A stretch of DNA of 64,000 nt from Psychrobacillus sp044762655 (GTDB lineage: Bacteria; Bacillota; Bacilli; Bacillales_A; Planococcaceae). The translations under genes were made by a program, and so were the position numbers. The notes under the pieces are model-generated. The model was not told the DNA's origin and ran no database searches. It saw nothing but the letters and a program-made list of their open reading frames with translations. Shown in pieces: positions 18,089 through 26,762 of this stretch. The stretch's first letter is position 1. Each line of letters begins with the position of its first letter. The DNA lies in NCBI RefSeq assembly GCF_044762655.1, contig NZ_JBIWER010000001.1:434001-498000 (forward strand), in the 5' to 3' direction.

Positions 18089-19839
18089 TCTGGCTTCACT
18101 CCAATCATTTCATGCAGTGCTGTACCTGGAACTACCATTGGATAGACACATTCTTTTTGCACTACTCGGCAATCGATTAATACTGGCTCATCGGATTCTA
18201 ATGCTTCTTTTAATTGCACCTTCGCATCTTCGAACGTTTCGATCTTAATGCCCTTAATGTCGTAGGCTGCTGCTAGTTTAACGAAATCTGGTTGAACCGG
18301 AATTAGTGATTGCGAGAATCTTTCACCGTGGAATGCTTCCTGCCACTGGCGTACCATGCCAAGTGCTTGGTTATTTAAGATAATTACTTTTACTGGAATT
18401 CTTAGCTCTTGTAAAAGTGATAACTCCTGTAACGTCATTTGGAAACCTGCATCACCAACAATTGAAATTACCTTTGCGTCAGGTTTCGCTAACTGTGCCC
18501 CAATTGCTGCTGGGAAACCAAATCCCATCGTTCCAAGTCCACCAGAAGTTACCCAGTTATGCGGCTTGTTGAACTTGTAGTATTGTGCTGTCCACATTTG
18601 ATGCTGTCCAACGTCAGTCGTAACAACCGCATCTCCATTTGTATACTCATGTACTAGCTCTAAAACTTGCTGTGGAAGCAACCCACGTTCCTCGCTTGCT
18701 TGATAATGGAATGGATATTGCTCTTTGGAAATATTCAAGCTCTCCAGCCAAGCTGCTGTATTACCATTTGGTGCACCGTGCGTAAGCAATGCTTCGAGCG
18801 CTTCTTTTGCATCCGCTACGATTGGAATTTCTGTCGGTACATTTTTTCCAATCTCAGCTGGATCAATGTCTATATGAACTACTTTTGCGTTCGGTGCAAA
18901 GTAATTTAAGTTTCCTGTTAATCGGTCATCGAATCTAGCACCTACATTGATAAGCAAATCACATGTTTGGATTGCCATATTCGCTGTATAAGTCCCATGC
19001 ATGCCTGCCATTCCTAGGAAAAGTGGATGATTTCCTTCGATCCCTCCCAGTCCAAGAAGTGTATTCGTTACAGGTATTTGATATTTTGTTGCAAATGCAA
19101 CTAATTCGTCTGATGCCTTTGCGAATAAAACACCTGCTCCTGCAAGGATCAACGGCTGCTTGGCAGTAGAAATAGCTTGCGCTGCTTTTTGAATTTGTAA
19201 AAAGTTCGGTTTTGTCGTTGGTTGGTACCCTGGAAGATTAACTTCCTGCGTTTCTTCCTTAGGCGTTACGAACATTCCCGTAGCCATATTTTTAGGTATA
19301 TCTACGACAACTGGTCCTGGACGACCTGTAGAAGCAATATGAAAAGCTTCGTTAATGATTCTTGGGAAATCAGCTACATCTTTTACTTGGTAATTATGTT
19401 TTGTAATTGGCTGCGTGATGCCGATAATATCTGCTTCTTGGAATGCATCTGTACCAATCACCGTTGTAGCAACCTGCCCTGTAAATACGACAAGTGGGAT
19501 TGAATCCATCATCGCATCGGCTATGCCTGTAACTAAATTTGTAGCACCCGGTCCAGAAGTGGCAATTACTACCCCAACCTTTCCAGAAACACGTGCATAC
19601 CCTTCTGCTGCGTGAATAGCTCCCTGCTCATGTCTTGCAAGAATATGCTTAATCGGATTTTTGTACAATGCATCATAAATAGGTAAAACCGCACCACCTG
19701 GATAACCAAATATTACTTCTACCTGATGCTGCTTCAACGTTTCGATAAAGACATCTGCACCATTCAATTGCATTGGAGCCTCAGCGGTTACAGGCTCTTC
19801 ATAAACTCGCTCAGTTTCCTCAACGGTTAACTTCATCAT
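18085..19839 (-). CDS. ilvB: Acetolactate synthase large (catalytic) subunit
   Basis: This TPP- and FAD-dependent enzyme condenses pyruvate with pyruvate or 2-oxobutyrate. Visible motifs are FGYPGGAVLPIYDALY, the catalytic Glu segment ARHEQGAIHAAEGYAR, and the TPP-binding stretch VGDAGFQMTLQEL with LNNQALGMVRQWQ. I place the start at ATG 19839 (MMKLTVEE), 5 bases after AGGAGG; the ATG at 19836 is an alternative. An upstream in-frame TTG at 19860 precedes the ribosome site and is unlikely. The gene is first after the T-box leader. Confidence 0.97.
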   Translation of the reverse strand: MMKLTVEETERVYEEPVTAEAPMQLNGADVFIETLKQHQVEVIFGYPGGAVLPIYDALYKNPIKHILARHEQGAIHAAEGYARVSGKVGVVIATSGPGATNLVTGIADAMMDSIPLVVFTGQVATTVIGTDAFQEADIIGITQPITKHNYQVKDVADFPRIINEAFHIASTGRPGPVVVDIPKNMATGMFVTPKEETQEVNLPGYQPTTKPNFLQIQKAAQAISTAKQPLILAGAGVLFAKASDELVAFATKYQIPVTNTLLGLGGIEGNHPLFLGMAGMHGTYTANMAIQTCDLLINVGARFDDRLTGNLNYFAPNAKVVHIDIDPAEIGKNVPTEIPIVADAKEALEALLTHGAPNGNTAAWLESLNISKEQYPFHYQASEERGLLPQQVLELVHEYTNGDAVVTTDVGQHQMWTAQYYKFNKPHNWVTSGGLGTMGFGFPAAIGAQLAKPDAKVISIVGDAGFQMTLQELSLLQELRIPVKVIILNNQALGMVRQWQEAFHGERFSQSLIPVQPDFVKLAAAYDIKGIKIETFEDAKVQLKEALESDEPVLIDCRVVQKECVYPMVVPGTALHEMIGVKPE

Positions 19840-19924
19840 TAATTCCTCCTTTTGAATCAAATCGTCCAGTTTACTTAAAAATTTGTCCGCCTTAGTGATT
19901 TACATCATTAAAGTCTAATTTATA

Positions 19925-20225
19925 AAAAGAAAAGAATTTCACCCCACACAAAGAAACCTTCGTTCTTTTGTATAGGGATGAAATTCTTTTCATGGTACCA
20001 CCCTAGTTCGTAGCGCAACCGCTACCTCGCAGACAGCAGGCAAGTCGCCCACCATCCATTTATAACGAGAGTAGCTAAACTACACCCGGAAGTATCTAAA
20101 AGGTTTCCCGTTCAACACTTCACTCCGAGGGGATGTCGCTAAAGGTTGTATTGCCGGTTCCCAGCCCACCGACTCTCTGTAAATACAAGGTTCCTTTAAC
20201 TTTTGCCTCATCAATGATTTAAGTA
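19925..20225 (-). promoter_or_regulatory. T-box leader controlling ilvB onward
   Basis: The minus strand carries the AGAGAG stem I signature (with GTCGGTGGGCTGGGAACCGG), the 14-nt T-box AGGGTGGTACCATG at 19991-20004, and a strong terminator, AAAAGAATTTCA..CCC with GGG..TGAAATTCTTTT at 19930-19990, followed by TCTTTTTAT. Uncharged tRNA binding stabilises the antiterminator. The operon context implies a branched-chain tRNA. The specifier lies somewhere in AGTGAAGTGTTGAACG near the end of stem I, but I could not assign the codon with confidence. Confidence 0.93.
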
Positions 20226-20252
20226 TTTTTTTATAAATTTTCTATGTTTCGA

Positions 20253-21920
20253 TTAGATTTTCATTACTCCACCAGTACTTGCTGATGTTACTAGTTTTGA
20301 ATATCTTGCTAGATAACCTTTTTTAATCTTTGGTTCAAATGGCTGTAAGTTCGCTTGTCTGGAAGCTAATTCCTCATCGCTAACTTGTAAATCTATCGTT
20401 CTATTTGTTAAATCAATAGCGATTACATCATCATTTTGCACTAAAGCAATCGGACCGCCATCTGCAGCTTCTGGAGAAATATGTCCGATAGAAATTCCTC
20501 GAGACGCTCCGGAGAAACGACCATCTGTAATTAGTGCTACCTGAGTACCTAATCCGCGACCTTGAATTGCGGAAGTTGGAGCAAGCATTTCTGGCATCCC
20601 TGGTCCGCCTTTTGGACCTTCATAGCGGATAACCACTACATGACCTGCTTGAACGATACCGTTATCAATAGCTTCTTGTGCAGCTTCTTGTGAATCAAAT
20701 ACAATTGCTTTGCCAGTGAATTCTTTAATGGAAGGATCCACCGCACCGACTTTAATAACTCCGCCTTCAGGTGCAATATTTCCGAATAGTACGGATAACC
20801 CACCTACAGGACTATATGGATTTTCTTTTCGGCGTATGACTTTATCATTCGTAATTTCTGCTTCTTTCACATTTTCATAGAGTGACTTACCAGTAATCGT
20901 TAGTCGATCTGGATGAACAGCTCCAGGAATTTCACAAAGTTCTTTTATAATGGCACTAACTCCTCCTGCAAGATGTACATCATGCATAGAGTAATCAGAT
21001 GCTGGCATAATTTTCGATAAGTAAGGAATACGTTTCGCGACTTCATTGATCTCTCGCACGTCGTATTCAATTTCAGCTTCGTGTGCAATTGCTAATGTGT
21101 GGAGAACAGTGTTTGTTGAACCACCCATTGCCATATCTAGCGCAAATGCATCATCGATTGTTTCTTTCGTTATTAAATCTCTTGGCTTCACATCTTCTTT
21201 AACCATACGTACTAGATGGTGCGCCGCTTCTTTTATGAGGCGATGACGTTCGTCGGAAGTTGCAATAATTGTTCCGTTACCCGGAGGCGTCATTCCTAGC
21301 ATTTCCATTAACGAGTTCATGGAGTTAGCTGTGAACATCCCTGAACATGAACCACATGTTGGACATGCATTTTGTTCAATATCTAACAGTTGCTCCGCTG
21401 TCATGCCGCCTGACTTATAAGCTCCAACCCCTTCAAACACAGATGTGAGTGAAAGTTGTTTCCCGTCAGCTGAAGTACCAGCTTCCATTGGACCACCTGA
21501 AACAAACACAGATGGGACATTTGTTCTGACAGCTGCCATAAGCATTCCTGGTGTAATTTTGTCACAGTTCGGTATGTAGAACACTCCATCGAACCAGTGC
21601 GCATTAATGACTGTTTCAGCTGAATCTGCGATAAGCTCACGACTCGGAAGTGAATATCTCATCCCGATGTGACCCATTGCAATTCCATCATCTACACCAA
21701 TCGTGTTGAACTCAAATGGAATTCCTCCAGCTTCACGAATTGCTTCTTTCACGACCTCTGCAAACTTATTCAAATGCATATGGCCAGGAATAATATCAAT
21801 ATACGAGTTACAAACACCGATAAACGGCTTCTCCAAATCTTTCGTCTTGACCCCAGTTGCGTAAAGCAAACTTCTATGTGGAGCGCGATCGACGCCTTTT
21901 TTAATCATGTCACTTCTCAA
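20253..21920 (-). CDS. ilvD: Dihydroxy-acid dehydratase
   Basis: IlvD dehydrates dihydroxy acids to the keto acid precursors of valine and isoleucine. The Fe-S cysteines are visible in NCDKITPG and CPTCGSCSGMFTANSM, and FVSGGPMEAG is conserved. The 555-residue length is normal. The best start is TTG at 21920 (product MRSDMIKKG), with AGGAG 8 bases upstream. It precedes the T-box leader, so it has its own promoter and read-through may be interrupted at the T-box terminator. Confidence 0.97.
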   Translation of the reverse strand: MRSDMIKKGVDRAPHRSLLYATGVKTKDLEKPFIGVCNSYIDIIPGHMHLNKFAEVVKEAIREAGGIPFEFNTIGVDDGIAMGHIGMRYSLPSRELIADSAETVINAHWFDGVFYIPNCDKITPGMLMAAVRTNVPSVFVSGGPMEAGTSADGKQLSLTSVFEGVGAYKSGGMTAEQLLDIEQNACPTCGSCSGMFTANSMNSLMEMLGMTPPGNGTIIATSDERHRLIKEAAHHLVRMVKEDVKPRDLITKETIDDAFALDMAMGGSTNTVLHTLAIAHEAEIEYDVREINEVAKRIPYLSKIMPASDYSMHDVHLAGGVSAIIKELCEIPGAVHPDRLTITGKSLYENVKEAEITNDKVIRRKENPYSPVGGLSVLFGNIAPEGGVIKVGAVDPSIKEFTGKAIVFDSQEAAQEAIDNGIVQAGHVVVIRYEGPKGGPGMPEMLAPTSAIQGRGLGTQVALITDGRFSGASRGISIGHISPEAADGGPIALVQNDDVIAIDLTNRTIDLQVSDEELASRQANLQPFEPKIKKGYLARYSKLVTSASTGGVMKI

Positions 21921-21975
21921 ATCAATCGCTCCTATACTTTCCGCTTTTAAAGCGTTTAGCTTTGCAGCTCTGAAT

Positions 21976-22003
21976 ATTATATCTTGTGAATTTTCTCACA
22001 ATA
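21976..22003 (-). promoter_or_regulatory. Possible ilvD promoter with CodY-like box
   Basis: A TATAAT -10 box (plus-strand 21976-21981) lies just downstream of AATTTTCTCACAATA (21989-22003). That sequence matches the CodY consensus AATTTTCWGAAAATT at about 12 of 15 positions. A box at this location would repress initiation when branched-chain amino acids are plentiful. No convincing -35 hexamer was found. Confidence 0.4.
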
Positions 22004-22214
22004 AATTATATATTGTTGATATCATATCGCCTTTAAAATGCCAAGTCAACACCCTTTTTGTTAATTGTCAGTCATTTTCGAATATTCATTTATATTGTAA
22101 TCGCTTACATATGCGATATATCGCATTTTGTATGAAAGTAAAATAATTGTGAACTTTTTGTTAAAAATATAAGGGGATGGAAGATTTTAAGTATTTTAAA
22201 GGAGGAAATTGGTT

Positions 22215-22340
22215 AATCACAAGTGGAATGGTGCGAATGGCAAGTTAGGATGACGTAATCGCAAGTCGCACCCGGCAAATCGCAAATTAGACATTGCAAA
22301 ACGCAAAATCCGCTTTGAGAATCGCAAATGGACAAATAAA
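22215..22340. repeat. Exact 21-bp-period repeat array (AATCGCAAAT type), six units
   Basis: Units starting AATCACAAG (22215), AATGGCAAG (22236), AATCGCAAG (22257), AATCGCAAAT (22278), AAACGCAAAA (22299) and AATCGCAAAT (22320) occur at exactly 21-bp steps. Only the first ~9 bases of each unit are conserved. One plus-strand frame reads heptapeptides of NRKxxxx type but contains a stop, so coding is doubtful. The array abuts the terminator of the next minus-strand gene. Confidence 0.75.
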
Positions 22341-22368
22341 AGGCCCTTTCTCAACGAAGAGAAAGGGC
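22335..22368 (-). terminator. Rho-independent terminator after DUF2269-like gene
   Basis: A perfect 10-bp stem (GCCCTTTCTC / GAGAAAGGGC) with a 6-nt loop is followed by CTTTTATTT on the minus strand. Confidence 0.85.
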
Positions 22369-22374
22369 TATATA

Positions 22375-22806
22375 TTACCATAAGTTAGGCTTAGCAACCA
22401 TAAACCATAACATGATGAGTAATAACAAAATATATTTCCACACAGCAGACCTTAATTTTTTTATCAGTGTATCCAAATCAATAGTTCCCGCACGGAATGC
22501 ACGAATATTCGGCTTAAATGCTTTAGCTAAAAATACGATGGAGCTTACCATGACGAGAATTGTCATAATGACCCAGGAAGTGGTCCATGGCCAATTCCCC
22601 TGCCACACAAGAAGTATTCCCGAACCAACCAATACATGGCCAGCGTGTTTTACAAGCCGAATCGCCGCTTGAAACACTTCTAATGCTGTATCAAGCATCT
22701 CATCACTTTTGCCTTTCATCCTATTTAATAAGGGAAAAAGAACAAAAAATGGTCCAATCGATAATACTGCACTAATCACATGTATGAAAATAATGAATGT
22801 ATACAT
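22375..22806 (-). CDS. Small integral membrane protein, DUF2269-like
   Basis: This 143-residue protein has four predicted membrane helices (about 3-26, 52-70, 75-95, 120-140). The first starts YTFIIFIHVISAVLSIGPFF, where the early histidine in FIHVxxA is typical of DUF2269-type predicted membrane proteins. The function of that family is unknown. It is monocistronic. Confidence 0.65.
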   Translation of the reverse strand: MYTFIIFIHVISAVLSIGPFFVLFPLLNRMKGKSDEMLDTALEVFQAAIRLVKHAGHVLVGSGILLVWQGNWPWTTSWVIMTILVMVSSIVFLAKAFKPNIRAFRAGTIDLDTLIKKLRSAVWKYILLLLIMLWFMVAKPNLW

Positions 22807-22939
22807 ACCGAAACAACTCCCTACTGCAAGTATACAAGATATTCAGCAAAAACTCTGTGACGAGTTATGGAATATTAGAGCCTCGTTGCAGGCAAAAATA
22901 GAGGGCTCCCTTTTATTTTTTGGTTAGTATGGAGATCCC

Positions 22940-23135
22940 TAGAGCTCAATGTTTTTTGGTTATACGCAACGTTGGTAGTGATTTACGCAATGTTTTTCAG
23001 TTATGCGCAACATTATAGGTGGTTTTTTCAACATCTTGATCCTTTTACGCAACGCTTTTGGTTCTCGCAACATTCAATGTGGTTTGCGCAACGTATTCCG
23101 GTTATGCACAACATTACGCAGCTTTCTCGCAACTA
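22940..23135. repeat. Degenerate ~21-bp repeat array (CGCAAC type), about ten units
   Basis: Anchors CTCAAT (22945), CGCAAC (22965), CGCAAT (22986), CGCAAC (23006), TTCAAC (23027), CGCAAC (23048), CGCAAC (23066), CGCAAC (23087), CACAAC (23107) and CGCAAC (23128) are spaced 18-21 bp apart, mostly 20 or 21. Each is preceded by T-rich sequence and followed by A/G-T-T. It is the same family as 10451-10535 and also sits just beyond a minus-strand terminator. Confidence 0.75.
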
Positions 23136-23155
23136 GTTTCTATTGAAAGTCCCAT

Positions 23156-23191
23156 AAAAAAAATCCTATGCCATATAAAACAGCATAGGAT
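23156..23191 (-). terminator. Rho-independent terminator after chemoreceptor gene
   Basis: The stem ATCCTATGC / GCATAGGAT with an 11-nt loop is followed by seven Ts on the minus strand. Confidence 0.88.
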
Positions 23192-23204
23192 AGATAGATT
23201 TAAT

Positions 23205-24887
23205 TTAAATCTTAAAGTGACTAACATTATTTTGCAGAGCTTCTGCTAAATCTGCTAAAATTTGCGCATTGGACGAGATTTCTTCGGTTGCAGCAAGTTG
23301 TTCTTCCGTAGCTGCACTTGTTTCATTTGCTCCATCTGCAGCCAATGATGCTAAACGCTGCACTTCTAGCGATCCTTCGGAAACGGATTCAGCCATCGCT
23401 TGAATTTGTTCGATTGCAGCAGAAACTGATTCCACTTTAGAACCAACTGATCCAACTGCCGTTTCTATTTCATTAAATACTTGAAGGGAATCTGTTGTTT
23501 TTGCAAGTCCCTCCTCTACTTTGTCTCCACCTACAGTGATCGCTTTCACTGCATCGCCAGAGGCTGTTTGAATCATTTGCACCATTTTTTCAATTTCTGA
23601 TGCAGAATTCTTTGATTGCTCTGCAAGTTTACGAACTTCTTCTGCAACAACGGCGAATCCTTTTCCATACTCACCAGCACGGGCTGCTTCAATTGCTGCG
23701 TTCAAGGCAAGTAAATTCGTTTGCTCCGAAATATCTGTAATGAGAGCAGTAACTGTATGAATTTCGTTTGAATGCTTTGCCATGTTTTCCATGATAACTG
23801 TTGTATCTTTAAACGTTGTATGAATATTATTCATTTGACCAGCAACATCTGAAACGACATCTGAACCTTTTTTCACCAGATTTGTCACAACGTCTGCAGC
23901 CTGGAGCATTTCTTCGTTATTCACAGAAATTTGTCCAATACCTTGTGATAACTCAGCAATCGAACTAACAGAGGTTTCCATATAACGCACCTGTTGTTCA
24001 CTAGTGGCCATTTGTTCTTCTGCAGATTTAGCTACCATTTGAGAGGAAGCAAGACTTTCCTCCGAACTTGCAGAAAGCTCTTCTGCGTTTGCTGCTAATT
24101 GCATCGATGAATCACGGACACTAGAGACAATTCGCAGTAAATCATTCGACATCTTATTGAATGATGTCGCCATTACACCGACTTCATCACTATTCTTAAT
24201 AATAATTGGTTCAACTGCTAAGTTGCCCTTTGCAATTTCTTCAATTCCCGCTGTCACCTTTTGGATTGGTTTAGAAATAGATTTTGCTATAAAATGAGAA
24301 ATTAAAATACCAATAATAATCGCTGCTATAGTTAGAATAATTAACCCGTACCTTGCCTTCTCTTCAAACTTGTCTAACTCAACTCTTGCATCTGCCATAT
24401 TTTCTTCTTGAATTTGTTGTAATTCAGCTAAAATAGCAAGTACTTCATTATTAATTTCCGTAGATTTTGCTGCATATTGTTCAAATGGTTTATTTGCTGA
24501 TCTTAACTCAATAATTTGGTTGTTGTTTTCAAATAACTTTACTGTTTCTGTTTGAAGTTCTTTCAACAACTGAACAGATTCTGCATCAGTAGCCTTTTCT
24601 ATTAAAATTTTTGCTGCAACTGACCCTTTTTCTATTTCTGCATCGAATTTATCCACAGAATCTCTACTACCAAACATTACAAACTCTAATACCGCAGTAG
24701 CCATATCTTTCTGGATTACTGTAATATCTTCTACTAGTTCAACCTTTTCTATATCATAGTCTAGTAATTCCTTATATCTATCCGTTAAGATTTTCGTTCC
24801 GAATTGAGTAATAATACTGGTTAGTACTAGTAATAGTAAAACCACACTAAAACCAATCCACATTTTCTTTGAAATTGACAATTTCAT
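23205..24887 (-). CDS. Methyl-accepting chemotaxis protein, paralogue 1
   Basis: The 560-residue receptor has TM1 at about 9-31 (MWIGFSVVLLLLVLTSII), a helical extracytoplasmic sensor, TM2 at about 176-198 (GLIILTIAAIIIGILISHFI), HAMP, and a signalling domain with tip QTNLLALNAAIEAARAGEYG. It ends NNVSHFKI with no CheR-tether pentapeptide. It is a close paralogue of the next gene upstream: the cytoplasmic halves are nearly identical and the sensors differ, so the pair probably detects different stimuli through the same output. Confidence 0.96.
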   Translation of the reverse strand: MKLSISKKMWIGFSVVLLLLVLTSIITQFGTKILTDRYKELLDYDIEKVELVEDITVIQKDMATAVLEFVMFGSRDSVDKFDAEIEKGSVAAKILIEKATDAESVQLLKELQTETVKLFENNNQIIELRSANKPFEQYAAKSTEINNEVLAILAELQQIQEENMADARVELDKFEEKARYGLIILTIAAIIIGILISHFIAKSISKPIQKVTAGIEEIAKGNLAVEPIIIKNSDEVGVMATSFNKMSNDLLRIVSSVRDSSMQLAANAEELSASSEESLASSQMVAKSAEEQMATSEQQVRYMETSVSSIAELSQGIGQISVNNEEMLQAADVVTNLVKKGSDVVSDVAGQMNNIHTTFKDTTVIMENMAKHSNEIHTVTALITDISEQTNLLALNAAIEAARAGEYGKGFAVVAEEVRKLAEQSKNSASEIEKMVQMIQTASGDAVKAITVGGDKVEEGLAKTTDSLQVFNEIETAVGSVGSKVESVSAAIEQIQAMAESVSEGSLEVQRLASLAADGANETSAATEEQLAATEEISSNAQILADLAEALQNNVSHFKI

Positions 24888-24997
24888 ATGTATCTCCTTT
24901 TTCCTATATAAATTATTGTTATATAATGCTTATGTAACTATTTTATTATACATAATTGAAGGGTATTTGGACATATAAGAAAATAAAAATTATCAAT

Positions 24998-25029
24998 AAA
25001 AAAACCTATGTCTTTAATAAAGACATAGG
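24998..25029 (-). terminator. Rho-independent terminator after chemoreceptor paralogue 2
   Basis: An 11-bp perfect stem (CCTATGTCTTT / AAAGACATAGG) with a 3-nt loop is followed by seven Ts on the minus strand. Confidence 0.9.
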
Positions 25030-25044
25030 ATTGATAGATTTACA

Positions 25045-26733
25045 TTAGATTTTAAAATGACTAACATTATTTTGGAGAGCTTCTGCAAGATCTGCTAAAA
25101 CTTGCGCATTGGACGTAATTTCTTCTGTTGCAGCGAGCTGTTCTTCCGTAGCAGCACTTGTGTCATTAGCTCCTTCTGCAGCCTGTGCGGCTAGACGTTG
25201 CACTTCAAGCGAACCTTCGGAAACAGATTCAGCCATCGCTTGAATTTGTTCGATTGCTGCAGAAACGGATTCAACTTTGGAGCCGACTAAACCTACAGCC
25301 GATTCTATTTCAGTAAACACATGAAGCGAATCAGTTGTTTTCGCCAGGCCATCTTCTACTTTATCTCCGCCTACTGTAATTGCCTTGACTGCGTCCCCAG
25401 AAGCTGTTTGAATCATCTGTATCATGTTTTCAATTTCTGATGCTGAGTTTTTCGATTGCTCTGCAAGCTTTCGAACTTCTTCTGCTACAACCGCGAAGCC
25501 TTTTCCATACTCTCCAGCCCTTGCAGCCTCAATTGCCGCATTTAAGGCAAGTAAATTCGTTTGCTCCGAAATATCTGTGATGAGGGCAGTAACAGTTTGG
25601 ATTTCGTCCGAATGCTTTGCCATATTATGCATGATAACCGTTGTATCTTTAAATGTCGTATGAATATTGTTCATTTGACTAGCAACTTCAGAAACGACAT
25701 CTGAACCTTTTTTCACAAGATTCGTCACTTCGTCTGCTGCTTGTAACATTTCTTCGTTATTAACAGAAATTTGATCAATTCCTTGTGATAACTCACTCAT
25801 TGAATTTACTGAAGTATCCATATGTCGAACCTGTTGCTCACTAGTGGCCATTTGTTCTTCTGCAGATTTAGCTACCATTTGAGAGGAAGCAAGACTTTCC
25901 TCCGAACTTGCAGAAAGCTCTTCTGCGTTTGCCGCAAGCTGCATAGAAGAATCACGAACGTTGGTGACAATTTGTAGCAAATCTGAGCTCATCGTGTTGA
26001 AAGCTATCGCCATTGCTCCAACTTCATCTTTATTTTTGATATTAATTGGCTCAACTACTAAGTTACCATTGGCAATTTCAGACATGCCAGCAGTAACCTT
26101 TTTAACTGGATTTGATATACTTTTGCTTATAAAATATGCTACAACCACTCCGGCGATAATACTAGCAATCCCTAGTACAATAATAATCATTTTTGCAGTC
26201 GCATCAAAACTATTAACATCTGCTCTAGTTTGTTCCATATCATCTAATAAAAATTGTTCCATCTCTTGTAAGATCTTTAACGAATCAGCATTCATTGTTT
26301 TTGCATCGGCCGTATGTTTATTGACCATTGTAGAATCATTACGTTGTTTTGCAGCAATAATTTCTTCCGATTTAGTTTCAAAAGTTGCACTTTTTTTCTG
26401 TAAATCTTCCATTAATGCTTTTGTTTCTGGCGAAAATAGTTTACTTGACAATTCTTCCTCTAACTTACTTGCCTCTTTTAAATGCGTAGCTACACCTTTT
26501 CTAGAAGCATCTGTATTAAATAACAAAAAATCTAACAAACTACGTGTAGTATCTTTTTGAGCAATTTCAATTTCTTTTATTAAATCTAATTTGACAACTC
26601 GATCATCTAATAGAAACTGATATTTCTCTCCATTATTGTCTAATGATACGAATGCAACTACCGAAGAAATAACTAATAACAGTAATATTGCCGAAAATCC
26701 AAACCACATTTTTTTACCTATTGTCATTTTCAT
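25045..26733 (-). CDS. Methyl-accepting chemotaxis protein, paralogue 2
   Basis: This 562-residue receptor has the same layout as its neighbour: TM1 (FGFSAILLLLVISSVVAF), helical sensor, TM2 (MIIIVLGIASIIAGVVVAYF), HAMP, and tip QTNLLALNAAIEAARAGEYG. I place the start at ATG 26733 (MKMTIGKK), which has AGGAGG about 6 bases upstream. The longer frame from 26766 overlaps the previous gene and puts the ribosome site inside the protein. The NlpC/P60 gene ends 29 bases upstream, so the two may be co-transcribed. Confidence 0.95.
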   Translation of the reverse strand: MKMTIGKKMWFGFSAILLLLVISSVVAFVSLDNNGEKYQFLLDDRVVKLDLIKEIEIAQKDTTRSLLDFLLFNTDASRKGVATHLKEASKLEEELSSKLFSPETKALMEDLQKKSATFETKSEEIIAAKQRNDSTMVNKHTADAKTMNADSLKILQEMEQFLLDDMEQTRADVNSFDATAKMIIIVLGIASIIAGVVVAYFISKSISNPVKKVTAGMSEIANGNLVVEPINIKNKDEVGAMAIAFNTMSSDLLQIVTNVRDSSMQLAANAEELSASSEESLASSQMVAKSAEEQMATSEQQVRHMDTSVNSMSELSQGIDQISVNNEEMLQAADEVTNLVKKGSDVVSEVASQMNNIHTTFKDTTVIMHNMAKHSDEIQTVTALITDISEQTNLLALNAAIEAARAGEYGKGFAVVAEEVRKLAEQSKNSASEIENMIQMIQTASGDAVKAITVGGDKVEDGLAKTTDSLHVFTEIESAVGLVGSKVESVSAAIEQIQAMAESVSEGSLEVQRLAAQAAEGANDTSAATEEQLAATEEITSNAQVLADLAEALQNNVSHFKI

Positions 26734-26762
26734 AAGGGTCCTCCTGTTGTGTACATCATCAA

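Noticed and set aside
22215..23135. CRISPR arrays
   Set aside because: The repeats are only ~6-9 conserved bases with a 20-21 bp period and no long identical repeats or spacers; no cas genes are nearby.
25961..26560. 199-residue plus-strand ORF inside chemoreceptor gene
   Set aside because: It is antisense to a well-supported chemoreceptor and has no family resemblance.
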